From Labilithrix sp. (GTDB lineage Bacteria > Myxococcota > Polyangia > Polyangiales > Polyangiaceae): 38,337 bases of DNA. Numbering within the stretch: position 1 is the first letter of the stretch; every line of letters begins with the position of its first letter. The notes beneath the pieces were generated by a model that searched no databases, was not told the DNA's origin, and saw nothing but the letters and a program-made list of their open reading frames with translations. This document shows positions 8,484 to 16,230 of the stretch, piece by piece. The stretch covers positions 1 through 38,337 of the forward strand of contig JAQBQL010000168.1 in assembly GCA_028287035.1 (NCBI GenBank). The letters are read 5' to 3'. A program made the translations under genes and the position numbers.

Positions 8484-8503
8484 GCTGCGCACGGATGCGC
8501 AAG
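8484..8503. repeat. dyad element copy 2, inverted and degenerate
   Basis: A 20-bp imperfect reverse-complement relative of the elements at 8408 and 8507 (GCTGCGCA...GCGCAAG). With copy 3 it forms a perfect 7-bp stem with a 3-nt loop (8497-8513). Confidence 0.4.
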
Positions 8504-8506
8504 CGC

Positions 8507-8525
8507 CTTGCGCGACCTGCGCAGC
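8507..8525. repeat. dyad element copy 3 (TTGCGC-N5-GCGCAG)
   Basis: Direct copy of the element at 8408 with one difference, 99 bp away. It is close to the 3' end of the phosphoesterase gene (stop at 8557), so the stem formed with copy 2 could also mark that transcript's end, though no T-run follows. Confidence 0.45.
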
Positions 8526-8556
8526 CGGATGCGCTGCGTCCCCCGCGTCCCGCCGC

Positions 8557-9621
8557 CTACTGGATGAACTCGAGCATGCTCGGGGTGCTCGTCACCGTCG
8601 CGAGGCGCGGCAGACCGAACAGATCCTCGATCGTCGCGAGGTAGCTCGCGTGCGAGTACGCGACGTTCAACTTGAAGCCCTTGCTCTTGATCCGCGGCGA
8701 CACGACGATCATCGGGATCTGGTCCTTCGACCGACCGCTCCGGCCTTCCGCCTCGTCCCACGTGATGAAGAGGATGCCGTTCGCCTTGTACGCGGCGCTG
8801 TTCATGATGAGCGGGATGTTGGTCGCGGCCCACGCATCACACACCTTGAGCGCCGCGACCGGATCCTTCGGCGGATTGTGCCCGTCGTTGGTGAGGTTCG
8901 GGGTGATCCACATGTAACGGTACTGCCCCGAGGCGAGGTCGGCAGCGAAGCTGCCGTAGTCCACGCTGCGCTGCGCGCAGAGGCCGGCGGTCGTCTGCAT
9001 GTCCGTGAAGTAGAGGAAGGGATCGTGCTTGGGCGCGTAGTCGCCGGCGCTCGTCAGCCGGCAGGGCGTGCCCATCGACTCCTGGTACGAGCGCCACGGG
9101 ATCTTCGCGGCCTCGAGCTGCGTGCCGAGGTTCGGCTGGTCCTTCGGGAACGGGAACGTCTTCGGGTCGAGATCGACGATGCCCGGATACTGCGGGTCGC
9201 CGCTGATCATCGCGAGGTAGTTCGGCAGCGAGGGGTGCGTGCCCGAGTCCTGGTAGTTCGTCGCCAGCCCGTAGTCGGCGATGAGCTGGTTGAAGTACGG
9301 CGCGTTGGGGGACCCGACGATCTCGTCGTAGTCGTGGTTCTCCATCACGATGGTGAAGACGGTGAGCGGCGCCTTCGTGGTCGACGCGTCGCCGGCGTCG
9401 CCTCCGTCGGTGGTGACCGCTGCGTCACCCGTGCCTCCGCTCGTGCCGGAGCTGCTGCCGCCGCCCGACGAGCCGCTCGATCCGCCGTCGGCCGACGGTC
9501 CGTCGTCCACGGACGGTCCGTCGGTGGAGCCGCACGCGGGAGCGAGCGCGGTGAGGAGCGCGGCGAGCGCGGTGACGACCGGGACCGGCAGGTGAGCGAT
9601 GGACGATCGTGCTTTCGACAT
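8557..9621 (-). CDS. phosphoesterase-family (phospholipase C / acid phosphatase type) lipoprotein
   Basis: 354 aa. An N-terminal signal ends near LAPAC (Cys30), then a long Gly/Ser/Asp tether to about residue 75. The catalytic region carries VMENHDYDEIVGS, THPSLPNYLAMISG, WDEAEG and PMIVVSPR, in the order seen in the phosphoesterase family that includes bacterial acid phosphatases and phospholipase C. It should hydrolyse phosphate mono- or diesters outside the cytoplasm. The start at 9621 fits the signal; GGAGG lies 13 nt upstream and a TAGGCT box further up at 9650-9655. It is divergent from the PAP2 gene, so two phosphate-ester enzymes share one control region. Confidence 0.86.
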   Translation of the reverse strand: MSKARSSIAHLPVPVVTALAALLTALAPACGSTDGPSVDDGPSADGGSSGSSGGGSSSGTSGGTGDAAVTTDGGDAGDASTTKAPLTVFTIVMENHDYDEIVGSPNAPYFNQLIADYGLATNYQDSGTHPSLPNYLAMISGDPQYPGIVDLDPKTFPFPKDQPNLGTQLEAAKIPWRSYQESMGTPCRLTSAGDYAPKHDPFLYFTDMQTTAGLCAQRSVDYGSFAADLASGQYRYMWITPNLTNDGHNPPKDPVAALKVCDAWAATNIPLIMNSAAYKANGILFITWDEAEGRSGRSKDQIPMIVVSPRIKSKGFKLNVAYSHASYLATIEDLFGLPRLATVTSTPSMLEFIQ

Positions 9622-9714
9622 TTGCGACTCTTCGCCTCCGAGGTGACGGAGCCTAGCGGAAACTCCATCCGCGGCCAGCGCGCGGCACGCGCATTCGTTA
9701 GGACTGGATTCATG

Positions 9715-9751
9715 CGTCGTTCCCCTCCGGTACAATCGTGCAGGAACGACG
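9715..9751. promoter_or_regulatory. 9-bp inverted repeat centred on a -10 box (operator/promoter)
   Basis: CGTCGTTCC (9715-9723) and GGAACGACG (9743-9751) are exact reverse complements with 19 nt between. The plus-strand -10-like hexamer TACAAT at 9731-9736 sits in the centre. A protein bound to both arms would cover the -10 region, the arrangement expected for repression or for MerR-type distortion. The -35 region is weak. The position upstream of the PAP2 gene points to control of that gene, possibly also the divergent phosphoesterase. Confidence 0.55.
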
Positions 9752-9812
9752 TGCTCGCTGCCTCGTCCATGCCGGCTGCGGTTACCGACTCCGCGAGGGA
9801 CATCGAAGATCG

Positions 9813-10874
9813 ATGCGAGAGAAGACGACCGAGGACTCGCTCCTCACGCGCTGCGGCTTCGTGCTCCTGCTACTCGCCGGCGTGAAGCCCGCACGCATGG
9901 ACGCCGAGCTGCCGGCCGAGCCGACGGCATCCACGCTCGAGCGCAGCGGTGCCTGGGAGAACCGGCTCGCCGCGCAGGACTGGCTCCTCGTCACGTACCT
10001 GCTCGTGCTGCTCGGGCAATGCCTGCAGGGTCACGGCGCGCGCCGCCCGCTGGCGATCCGATACGTGCTGTTCGACCTCGCGGCGTGGCTCGCGGTGCTC
10101 GCGGTCACGCGGTCGGATCTCCTCGCGCGGCGTCCCCGCCTCCGCTCGGCGATCTACCGCGCAGGGATCGGACTGCCCGTCCTCGGCTCGTTCCTGCAGC
10201 TCCAGTACATCCTGCCGACGGCCGGGCACCCACCTCTCGATGCGCAGCTCCATGCGCTCGACCTGCGCGTGTTCGGCGTCGAGCCCTCCGAGGCGTGGGA
10301 CCGCTTCGTGAGCCCGGCGACCACCGAGTGGTTCGCGTTCTTCTACTACGGGTACTTCTTCTTGATCGCGGTGCACGTGCTGCCGATGCTCGGCTTCGTC
10401 CGCAGCTCGCCGCTCCTCGCCCGCTTCTCGTTCGGCTTCATCTGGCTCTACTGCGTCGGGCAGGCGCTCTACACGTTCGTCCCCGCGTACGGCCCCTACG
10501 CCTACCTCGGCCACGACTTCAAGCACGCGCTCGTCGGCGACCTGTGGTGGCCGCTCGTGCAGCGCGCGGTGAGCTCCGTCGACGGCGGCGCACGGACCGA
10601 CGTGTTCCCCAGCCTGCACACCGCGATGCCCACGTACCTGTCGCTGTTCTCGTTCTCGGAGCGGCGACGGATGCCGTTCCGGCTGACCTGGCTGCCGCTC
10701 TCGCTGTTCACGAGCCAGATCATCGCGGCCACGATGTTCCTCCGCTGGCACTACCTCGTCGACATCTGCGCCGGCATCACGCTCGCGGTGAGCGGCATGC
10801 TCGCATCGCGGCTCGCCTTCCGCTGGGACGAGCGGCGCGTCGCGAGCGGCGGCAGCCCGGTGTGGCTCGGTTGA
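9813..10874 (+). CDS. PAP2-superfamily membrane phosphatase / inositol-phosphorylceramide-synthase-like protein
   Basis: About 353 aa with six or more membrane helices. The C-terminal half has FPSLHTAMP and RWHYLVDICAG, the second and third PAP2 motifs with the two catalytic histidines and the supporting Asp. The N-terminal half is extra membrane sequence, as in the AUR1/IPC-synthase-like branch. Likely role: dephosphorylation or phosphotransfer on a lipid phosphate at the membrane. The start is uncertain: ATG 9813 is used, ATG 9897 (closer to the first helix) is possible, and a GTG at 9738 lies too near the -10 box. Sphingolipids are known from some myxobacteria, so a sphingolipid substrate is conceivable but unproven. 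Confidence 0.82.
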   Translation: MREKTTEDSLLTRCGFVLLLLAGVKPARMDAELPAEPTASTLERSGAWENRLAAQDWLLVTYLLVLLGQCLQGHGARRPLAIRYVLFDLAAWLAVLAVTRSDLLARRPRLRSAIYRAGIGLPVLGSFLQLQYILPTAGHPPLDAQLHALDLRVFGVEPSEAWDRFVSPATTEWFAFFYYGYFFLIAVHVLPMLGFVRSSPLLARFSFGFIWLYCVGQALYTFVPAYGPYAYLGHDFKHALVGDLWWPLVQRAVSSVDGGARTDVFPSLHTAMPTYLSLFSFSERRRMPFRLTWLPLSLFTSQIIAATMFLRWHYLVDICAGITLAVSGMLASRLAFRWDERRVASGGSPVWLG

Positions 10875-10889
10875 CGCGGCAGCCGGTGC

Positions 10890-11534
10890 TCAGGGAAGGT
10901 GGATGAAGCCCTGGGCGCCGCCGTGGCACGCGGCGTTGTTGCAGTCGCCCTTCGGCGTGATCTCGGTCATGAGCTTCGTCGTCGTCGCATTGCGCGCGCC
11001 GGCGTGGAGCGGGAACGTCACGCCCGCGGCGCTCGCGGACTGCTTCGTGATCAGGAAATTTCCGAGCTTGTCGGAATACGTGCTCAGCGCGTGGCCGGAG
11101 TCGTCGCGGAAGCGGATCTCGACCTGAGCGGCCGGGACGGTGCCCGCCGCGTCGCTGAACACCGAGCCCGCGGCGAAGAAGTCGGGACCGGGGCCGCTGC
11201 CGCCGTGGCAGTCGAAGCAGGCACGCTTGCTGGGATTGCCGCCGTTCGGGTGCTCGCGCTGGAAGGTGCTACGGCCGGTGGTCGCCACGTAGGCCGGCGC
11301 TCCCGTGAACGGGCTCTCGGCGGGCGCCGCGTCCACCGCGGCGTCCGTCCCGCCCGACGAGCTGGACGCGCCGGACGAGCCCGAGCTGGACGCGCCGGAC
11401 GACCCGCCGTCGTCGGCGCTGGCATCGCTGGTGCCGTCGACGAGACCGGAGTCAGTGGCGCCGCCGCACGAGGCGGAGGCGAGGGCCACACAGGCAGCGA
11501 AGAGGGCGAAGCCGGTCGAGCGCGAGACGTTCAT
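10890..11534 (-). CDS. small lipoprotein with haem-c-type motifs
   Basis: 214 aa. A signal peptide with a lipobox-like end at Cys23 is followed by a Ser/Gly/Asp low-complexity tether (about residues 30-75). The globular part contains CFDCH, a canonical CXXCH haem-attachment motif, and near the C terminus CNNAACH, the CX4CH variant known from some multihaem cytochromes. The segment between them resembles a small beta-sandwich. If both sites carry haem it would be a dihaem electron-transfer lipoprotein in the periplasm; a metal-binding protein without haem is the alternative. It stands alone, convergent with the PAP2 gene 15 bp away. Confidence 0.75.
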   Translation of the reverse strand: MNVSRSTGFALFAACVALASASCGGATDSGLVDGTSDASADDGGSSGASSSGSSGASSSSGGTDAAVDAAPAESPFTGAPAYVATTGRSTFQREHPNGGNPSKRACFDCHGGSGPGPDFFAAGSVFSDAAGTVPAAQVEIRFRDDSGHALSTYSDKLGNFLITKQSASAAGVTFPLHAGARNATTTKLMTEITPKGDCNNAACHGGAQGFIHLP

Positions 11535-11586
11535 GGTCCGTGGGTAACGCGACGATGCGAGGATCAGGCAGCGGATCCGGATCTTT

Positions 11587-12231
11587 TCAGTCCGCCACGC
11601 AGGTGAGCGTCGACGGGTCACATACGCGGCCTGCCGCGCAGGAGGGAGAGGCCACGCACTCCTGACAGCGCCCGCTGCGCAGATCACACACCGGACGCGC
11701 CACGGGGCACTGGGCGTTGCCGGTGCACTCGACGCACCGGCCGATGCGCACGTCGCAGACGGCGCCGGTCGGCGTGCTGCAGTTCGCGCTCGTCTTGCAC
11801 TCGATGCACAAGCCGAGCGCGCCGTCACAGACGAAGCCGGCCGACGGGCACACGTCGTCCGCGTCGAAGCACGCGTCGAGGCAGCGATGGGTGGTCGCGT
11901 CGCAGTCGCGACGCTCGCCGCAATCGTGGCGGGTGAGGCACGCAACGCAGAGGTGGTGGTCGGGGTCGCAACGCGCGAGCGAGCCGCTGCAGTCCGCGTG
12001 CTCGAGGCATTGGACGCAGACGCCCGTCGTGAGGTCACAGCGGAGGCCCGGACAGGTCGCGTCCGCGGTGCAGGGGCGACGCGCCTCCGGCGCGGCGTCG
12101 GTCACGGACGAGGGAGCAGCGTCGACGCCAGCGTCCGTCGAGGGCGGCGCGTCGAAGTGGAACGCGGCATCGCAGGCGGCGCCGCTCGTCATCCAGAGCG
12201 CGGCGAGCGCGAACGAGACCCGGATCCTCAC
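11587..12231 (-). CDS. cysteine-rich repeat lipoprotein, last gene of the ECF operon
   Basis: 214 aa from a GTG overlapping the previous stop (GTGA). A short signal ends at Cys20, then an Asp/Ala-rich tether. From about residue 57 to the end come roughly seven cysteine units of 23-30 residues, each shaped like CD...G.CV.C, for example CDVRIGRCVEC and CDLRSGRCQEC. Such disulfide-rich repeats are widespread in myxobacterial surface proteins and probably form a stiff extracellular rod. No enzymatic motif is visible. Coupling to the FecR gene places it under the same sigma factor, probably as a target or as a sensor part. Confidence 0.8.
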   Translation of the reverse strand: MRIRVSFALAALWMTSGAACDAAFHFDAPPSTDAGVDAAPSSVTDAAPEARRPCTADATCPGLRCDLTTGVCVQCLEHADCSGSLARCDPDHHLCVACLTRHDCGERRDCDATTHRCLDACFDADDVCPSAGFVCDGALGLCIECKTSANCSTPTGAVCDVRIGRCVECTGNAQCPVARPVCDLRSGRCQECVASPSCAAGRVCDPSTLTCVAD

Positions 12232-13379
12232 GGCTCGTGTCGCGGCGTGAGCAGCGTCTCGGCCTCCGCCCGGGCGTACCCGCGCGGGTGGGCCGCGAGA
12301 TAGTCGCGCGCTGCCGCCCGGGCGCGCGGCGGGTCGGCCGCTGCGAGCAGGCGCATGCGCTCCACCGCGGCCGTCTCGGCGAGCGCGCCGGCTGGATAGG
12401 CCTGGAGGAGACGATCGAGCTGGGTGATCGCAGCCGCGCTCTCCCCCGCCCGCTTGCGCCGCATCGCCTCGTCGAAGAGATCGTTCTGCTCGGCGAGGTG
12501 GGAGCTCGGGGATGCCGCGCTCGGGGCCGGTGCGCTCGCAGGAGCGCGGCCGCCGGTGGCGAGCGCCGACGACCGGGCAGCCACCGGTGCCGGCGACGGC
12601 GGCGATGCGGTGGCCGTCGGCGCGAGACAGCTGGGCCAGTGCTCGCCCGCGGCGACCCGGTGAGCGGCGCCGCCTTGCGTGACGACCACGACCCCCTCGG
12701 TCACGTCGACCCGCGTGGGCGTTCCTCCCTCGCACGAGGGCTCGCCGGGCGCGACGGAGACCCGGAACACGGTGCCCCGGACCTCGACCTCCGCGTCCGA
12801 GGTGGACACGAGGAAACGCTCGCCGGCGCGGAGCTTCGCGACCTGCGCGGTGAGCGAGCCGGCCTCGAGCGCGAACTGCTTGCGTGCGCTCTGCTGGACG
12901 AGCTGGACGCGTGAGCCGCCGCCGAGCGTCACGCGGGTCCCGCTGTCGAAGGCGAGGCTCGCCTCGGAGCCGTCGCCGGTGCGGAGCTCGGTGCCCTCGG
13001 CGATGCGCGTTCCCCGCGCGTCGGCGTCGAGGTGCCCGCCGCGGAGTGCCGTGACGTCCCCGGCCCCGGCGCTCAGGACGCCGAGCTCGTCCCGTGCCGA
13101 GCCTGCGCCCGGAGAGCTCGCGGCGAGGCGCGCGGCATCCCCACGGAGGTGCCCCACCGCGGCGGCCGCGCCGAGCACGAGGAGCGCCGCGGCCGCGCCG
13201 AGCATCGGTACCCGGAGCGCGCGCCGACGCTTCCGGGCCCGCCCGCGTGCCGCGAGCGCGGTGGCGATGCGCGCGATCGCCTCGTCACGTCGCGGCGGGA
13301 CGCGCTCGACGTCTCCGACCTCGTCCGCGGCGTCGCGCAGCTGGCGCGACAGCGTCTTCAGGGGATCGTGCGGGGTCAT
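12228..13379 (-). CDS. FecR-domain membrane protein (putative anti-sigma factor) with TPR-like tail
   Basis: 383 aa. Residues 1-60 are cytoplasmic and basic toward the end; one membrane helix lies at about 62-80. The periplasmic FecR domain follows (about 105-255), with GDGSEASLAFDSGTRV and the VEVRGTVFRV core typical of the family. A Pro/Ala linker leads to a helical TPR-like tail (about 305-380). FecR proteins transmit surface signals to a partner ECF sigma factor. The ATG overlaps the sigma-factor stop (ATGA) and the stop overlaps the GTG of the Cys-rich gene, so all three are translationally coupled. Anti-sigma function is inferred from this arrangement. Confidence 0.87.
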   Translation of the reverse strand: MTPHDPLKTLSRQLRDAADEVGDVERVPPRRDEAIARIATALAARGRARKRRRALRVPMLGAAAALLVLGAAAAVGHLRGDAARLAASSPGAGSARDELGVLSAGAGDVTALRGGHLDADARGTRIAEGTELRTGDGSEASLAFDSGTRVTLGGGSRVQLVQQSARKQFALEAGSLTAQVAKLRAGERFLVSTSDAEVEVRGTVFRVSVAPGEPSCEGGTPTRVDVTEGVVVVTQGGAAHRVAAGEHWPSCLAPTATASPPSPAPVAARSSALATGGRAPASAPAPSAASPSSHLAEQNDLFDEAMRRKRAGESAAAITQLDRLLQAYPAGALAETAAVERMRLLAAADPPRARAAARDYLAAHPRGYARAEAETLLTPRHEP

Positions 13380-14077
13380 CGGTTCCCCCCGGAACGCGGC
13401 TCGCCGGCGACCAGCAGATCCGACAGCTCGGGGTCTGCGGCGAGGCGCTCGTGGAGCTCGCGGCGCCCCCGCACGAGCCTCGTCTGCGCGGCGGCGATGG
13501 TGGCGTCCGTGATCTCGGCGACCTCGCGGAGATCGTAGCCGCACACGTCGTGGAGAACGTAGGCCCAGGCCTTCGCCGGGTCCATGGCGCCCAGATGAAC
13601 GAACACGCGCCGCAACGTGCTGCGCGCCGACGTCGCGTGGGGCAAGCTGCGCGCGACCGCCGACGGCGGCTCCTCGTCGCCGCCGCGGAAGCCCTCGAAG
13701 AGGCGCCGCTCGGCGGTCATCTTGCGAATGTGGTTGTAGACGGCGTGCGCCGCCACGGTCGAGGCCCAGGCGTCGAGCGGGCACTCGCCCCGGAACCGAT
13801 CGATCGTGCAGATGACCTCGATCATCGCGTGCTGGACGAGGTCCTCGTGATCGCGGTCGCCCGGACCGAGCAACCGGCGGACCGCGCGCTCGACGACGGG
13901 CCGGAGCCGGTCGTGGACCGCGGTGGCGGCCTCCGGCAGGCCCTCGCGCATGGCCGTGACGAGCTGGCTGTCGTCGAGCGTCGAGGCGGGCAGCCGAGGC
14001 TCGGGACGCGGGGGCGCCGCAGGCGGCGGGACCACCCGCAACCGCGTCGATGCCGCTGTGAGGCTACGCCCGCTCAT
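13376..14077 (-). CDS. ECF-type RNA polymerase sigma factor
   Basis: 233 aa from the ATG at 14077, which has GGAG 6 nt upstream; an in-frame ATG at 14116 lacks any ribosome site. Region 2 is visible as DHEDLVQHAM through DAWASTVAAHAVYNHIRK (core binding and -10 recognition). Region 4 is the helix-turn-helix GYDLREVAEITDATIAAAQTR near the C terminus. The N-terminal ~45 residues are Pro-rich and unusual. Its stop overlaps the FecR gene (ATGA), the typical sigma/regulator pair. Autoregulation of the operon starting at 16218 is likely but not shown by a recognisable ECF promoter. Confidence 0.88.
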   Translation of the reverse strand: MSGRSLTAASTRLRVVPPPAAPPRPEPRLPASTLDDSQLVTAMREGLPEAATAVHDRLRPVVERAVRRLLGPGDRDHEDLVQHAMIEVICTIDRFRGECPLDAWASTVAAHAVYNHIRKMTAERRLFEGFRGGDEEPPSAVARSLPHATSARSTLRRVFVHLGAMDPAKAWAYVLHDVCGYDLREVAEITDATIAAAQTRLVRGRRELHERLAADPELSDLLVAGEPRSGGNR

Positions 14078-14134
14078 CTCGGTCTCCGGCAGGAGGTACC
14101 GCGCCGCCACGGCCATCAGGCAACAATCGTGCGG

Positions 14135-15130
14135 TCACGGGAAGGACACCCGCAGGCCCGCCTCGGCGACGAGCTTGAAGGGAACGATGGTGGTGACGCG
14201 ACGCTCGCCGACGTAGACGTCGGTCTTCCCGAAGACCACCTCGGTGCCGGCGGAGCCGATGAAGCCGGCTTGCTCCGCGAACCGGTACGTTCCCTCGACC
14301 GCCGCCTCGACGCCCGGCTGGAAGCGCGACAGGTGCGCACCCCGCTCCTGGTCGGACGAGAAGTGCTCGACGTCGAGGTAGCCGAGGAGAGCCGAGGCGC
14401 GCCCGCCGAGGGCCCAGCGCCGCTGGGCGTCGAGCCACGGCTGGAAGGTGATGCCCGCCGCGACGTCGACCACCTTGGCGCTCGCCTGCGCCGGACCGAC
14501 GGACTCGGCCCGTGCGCTCGCGCCGGCCCGGACGCCGAGCGCTCCGGCGACCGGGACGCGCACCGCGAGGCCACCGCCCACGCCGCCGCCGTAGCCGGAG
14601 GGCGCCGCGACCACCAGGGCGTGCGCGTCGATCGCGAGCGGATTGGGCCGCGGCAGCGCGGGGGAAGGCCCCGCCTCGCGACGGATGGGCGCAACGGGCG
14701 CGGCGGTGGCAGTCTCGGCCGGCGGGATGCTCGGGGCACGCGCCGGCGCCTCGCGCGGGCTCTCCGGCATGCTCTCCGGCACGAGCGAGGCGAGCGCGAA
14801 GCCCGCGGTGCGGCCGCGCTCGACGGGCGCGTCCGCGGCGTCGAACCGGACCTCGCGCTCGGTCCACACGTCGCGCGCGAGATCGCCGAGGCGGAGGATC
14901 ACGCGCCGTTGATGGTCCTCCCATCGCACGACCACGACGAGCGGCGCGTGCTCCGCGCGGGCGACCGCGACCACCTCCCCTTCCGTCATGCTCGCGGCGG
15001 GCACGTACGTGATCACCTGCGGCTCGTGCTCGAGCGCACCGCGAAGGGCGCGCGTCAGGGCGCCGGTCGACCCGTCACCGGGATCGCCCGAGGCGAGCAC
15101 GAGGAGCACGGTGAGCGCGGCGGCCTGCAC
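14135..15130 (-). CDS. predicted outer-membrane beta-barrel-like protein
   Basis: About 331 aa, not assigned to a named family. The N terminus is hydrophobic and may be a signal peptide. Residues to about 105 form a small mixed domain, then a Pro/Ala-rich linker to about 170. The C-terminal half alternates polar and hydrophobic residues with glycine turns (GGGVGGGLAVRVPVAG, GLRVSF at the end), as in outer-membrane barrels; the last residue is Pro rather than Phe. The start is uncertain: GTG 15130 is used, 11 bp after the esterase stop. It sits between esterase and sigma factor genes, so it is probably the envelope part of the same pathway. Confidence 0.68.
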   Translation of the reverse strand: MQAAALTVLLVLASGDPGDGSTGALTRALRGALEHEPQVITYVPAASMTEGEVVAVARAEHAPLVVVVRWEDHQRRVILRLGDLARDVWTEREVRFDAADAPVERGRTAGFALASLVPESMPESPREAPARAPSIPPAETATAAPVAPIRREAGPSPALPRPNPLAIDAHALVVAAPSGYGGGVGGGLAVRVPVAGALGVRAGASARAESVGPAQASAKVVDVAAGITFQPWLDAQRRWALGGRASALLGYLDVEHFSSDQERGAHLSRFQPGVEAAVEGTYRFAEQAGFIGSAGTEVVFGKTDVYVGERRVTTIVPFKLVAEAGLRVSFP

Positions 15131-15141
15131 GGGTGGAACGA

Positions 15142-16218
15142 TCAGTTGATCGGGTAGCCGCGCCACACCCACGCGAGCTGCTCGGGCAGCGTCTGGCGGA
15201 CCACGCGCTGGTCGACGTGGCCGGCGCCCTTGGCGAAGAGGAAGCGGTAGCGGTAATCCTTCGCCTTCATGACCGACGCCATGCGCTGATTGGCGAGGAC
15301 CCAGTTGTGCAGCGTGCTCTCGGCGGTGCCTGCGCCGTTGTCGTTCTCGCCGACCTCGAGGGTCACGCGGAGCGGCTTTGCGGGATTCATGGGAATGAGA
15401 TGCTCGTGATATTCCCACGCGCCGTGGGGATACGTGGCGTCGGGATGCTGGTTCACGAAGGTGCCGGAATAGGTGACGACGCGATGCCAGAGATCGCTGC
15501 GGAACCAGGCCATCGTGAACGCAGCCGCGGCGCCCGAGCTCGTGCCCATCGCGCAGCGGCCCTCCGGATCGTTCGTGAAGTGGATGCCGTGATCGGCGGT
15601 GATCTTCGGGAGGACCTCGGTCTCGATGAACGTGCCGTACGCCGCCGACACGGTGTCGTACTCGAGACCCCGCTCGCTCCCCATGCCGTCGCCGGGGCCG
15701 GGATTGATCATGACGGCGACCATCACCGGGAGTCGCCTGTCCTTGATCATCGCGTCGAGCACGGGCGGCAGGCGATTCACCTCGGCCCCGCCGTCCTGCG
15801 CGACGATGAACGGCACCGTGGAGCCCGGGACGTATTGCGCCGGAACGTACAGCCACACGTCGCGCGTGAACGCCTTGCCGTTCGCGATGTCCGTCTTGTA
15901 GATCGCGCTCGCCGACGAGCTCATCGTGAAGTGAGTCACGACGCCCTTCGGGATGCCGGTCACGCCGTACTCGGGCGCGTCCGCATACGTCGGTCCGATC
16001 TCGTAGTCGCCGTCGCCCGCGCGGCTCACGCCCGCGTCGACGCCCCCATCGACCACGTCGGGAGCGGCATCCGCGACGGGCGAGGCCGCGTCAGGAGCAG
16101 GAGCGGCGGCATCGACGCCGGCCTCGTCGGGGACGAGCGGAGCCGCCTCGTCACTCGAGCTGCTGCTGCAGGCGGAGGCGACGATCAGCGCGAGGAGGAA
16201 GACGGGGCGGAGGCGCAT
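15142..16218 (-). CDS. esterase-family (alpha/beta hydrolase) lipoprotein
   Basis: 358 aa. Signal and lipobox-like end at Cys17, then an Asp/Ala-rich tether to about residue 65. The catalytic domain belongs to the putative-esterase family (esterase D / enterochelin-esterase type): nucleophile elbow GTSSG with Ser227, and GAGHVD with His334; the acid is probably Glu291 or Asp293 in EVGENDN. Members hydrolyse ester or siderophore-ester bonds in the periplasm. It is the first gene of the minus-strand operon that also encodes the barrel-like protein, sigma factor, FecR protein and Cys-rich protein. The FecR context recalls iron-siderophore regulation, but no TonB receptor is present here. Confidence 0.86.
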   Translation of the reverse strand: MRLRPVFLLALIVASACSSSSSDEAAPLVPDEAGVDAAAPAPDAASPVADAAPDVVDGGVDAGVSRAGDGDYEIGPTYADAPEYGVTGIPKGVVTHFTMSSSASAIYKTDIANGKAFTRDVWLYVPAQYVPGSTVPFIVAQDGGAEVNRLPPVLDAMIKDRRLPVMVAVMINPGPGDGMGSERGLEYDTVSAAYGTFIETEVLPKITADHGIHFTNDPEGRCAMGTSSGAAAAFTMAWFRSDLWHRVVTYSGTFVNQHPDATYPHGAWEYHEHLIPMNPAKPLRVTLEVGENDNGAGTAESTLHNWVLANQRMASVMKAKDYRYRFLFAKGAGHVDQRVVRQTLPEQLAWVWRGYPIN

Positions 16219-16224
16219 GCCGTC

Positions 16225-16230
16225 ATCGTA
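16225..16230 (-). promoter_or_regulatory. -10-like box TACGAT, 6 nt before the esterase start
   Basis: Minus-strand TACGAT, 6 nt, ATG 16218. It lies in the 12-bp gap after the upstream gene, so the five-gene operon appears to have its own leaderless-type promoter. Confidence 0.45.

Noticed and set aside
11341..11440. Tandem DNA repeats in the haem-motif lipoprotein gene as a possible mobile or CRISPR-like array
   Set aside because: They simply encode the Ser/Gly tether and are in frame, short and irregular.
14078..14116. Longer N terminus of the ECF sigma factor from ATG 14116
   Set aside because: No ribosome site precedes 14116, while ATG 14077 has GGAG at 6 nt; the extension adds no conserved sequence.
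13094..15157. 687-codon plus-strand open frame across the FecR, sigma and barrel-like genes
   Set aside because: It is antisense to three well-supported genes and has a repetitive Arg/Gly/Asp composition without motifs.
12228..16218. Reading the FecR/esterase operon as an iron-siderophore uptake system
   Set aside because: No TonB-dependent receptor or periplasmic binding protein is present, so the iron link rests only on the FecR name.
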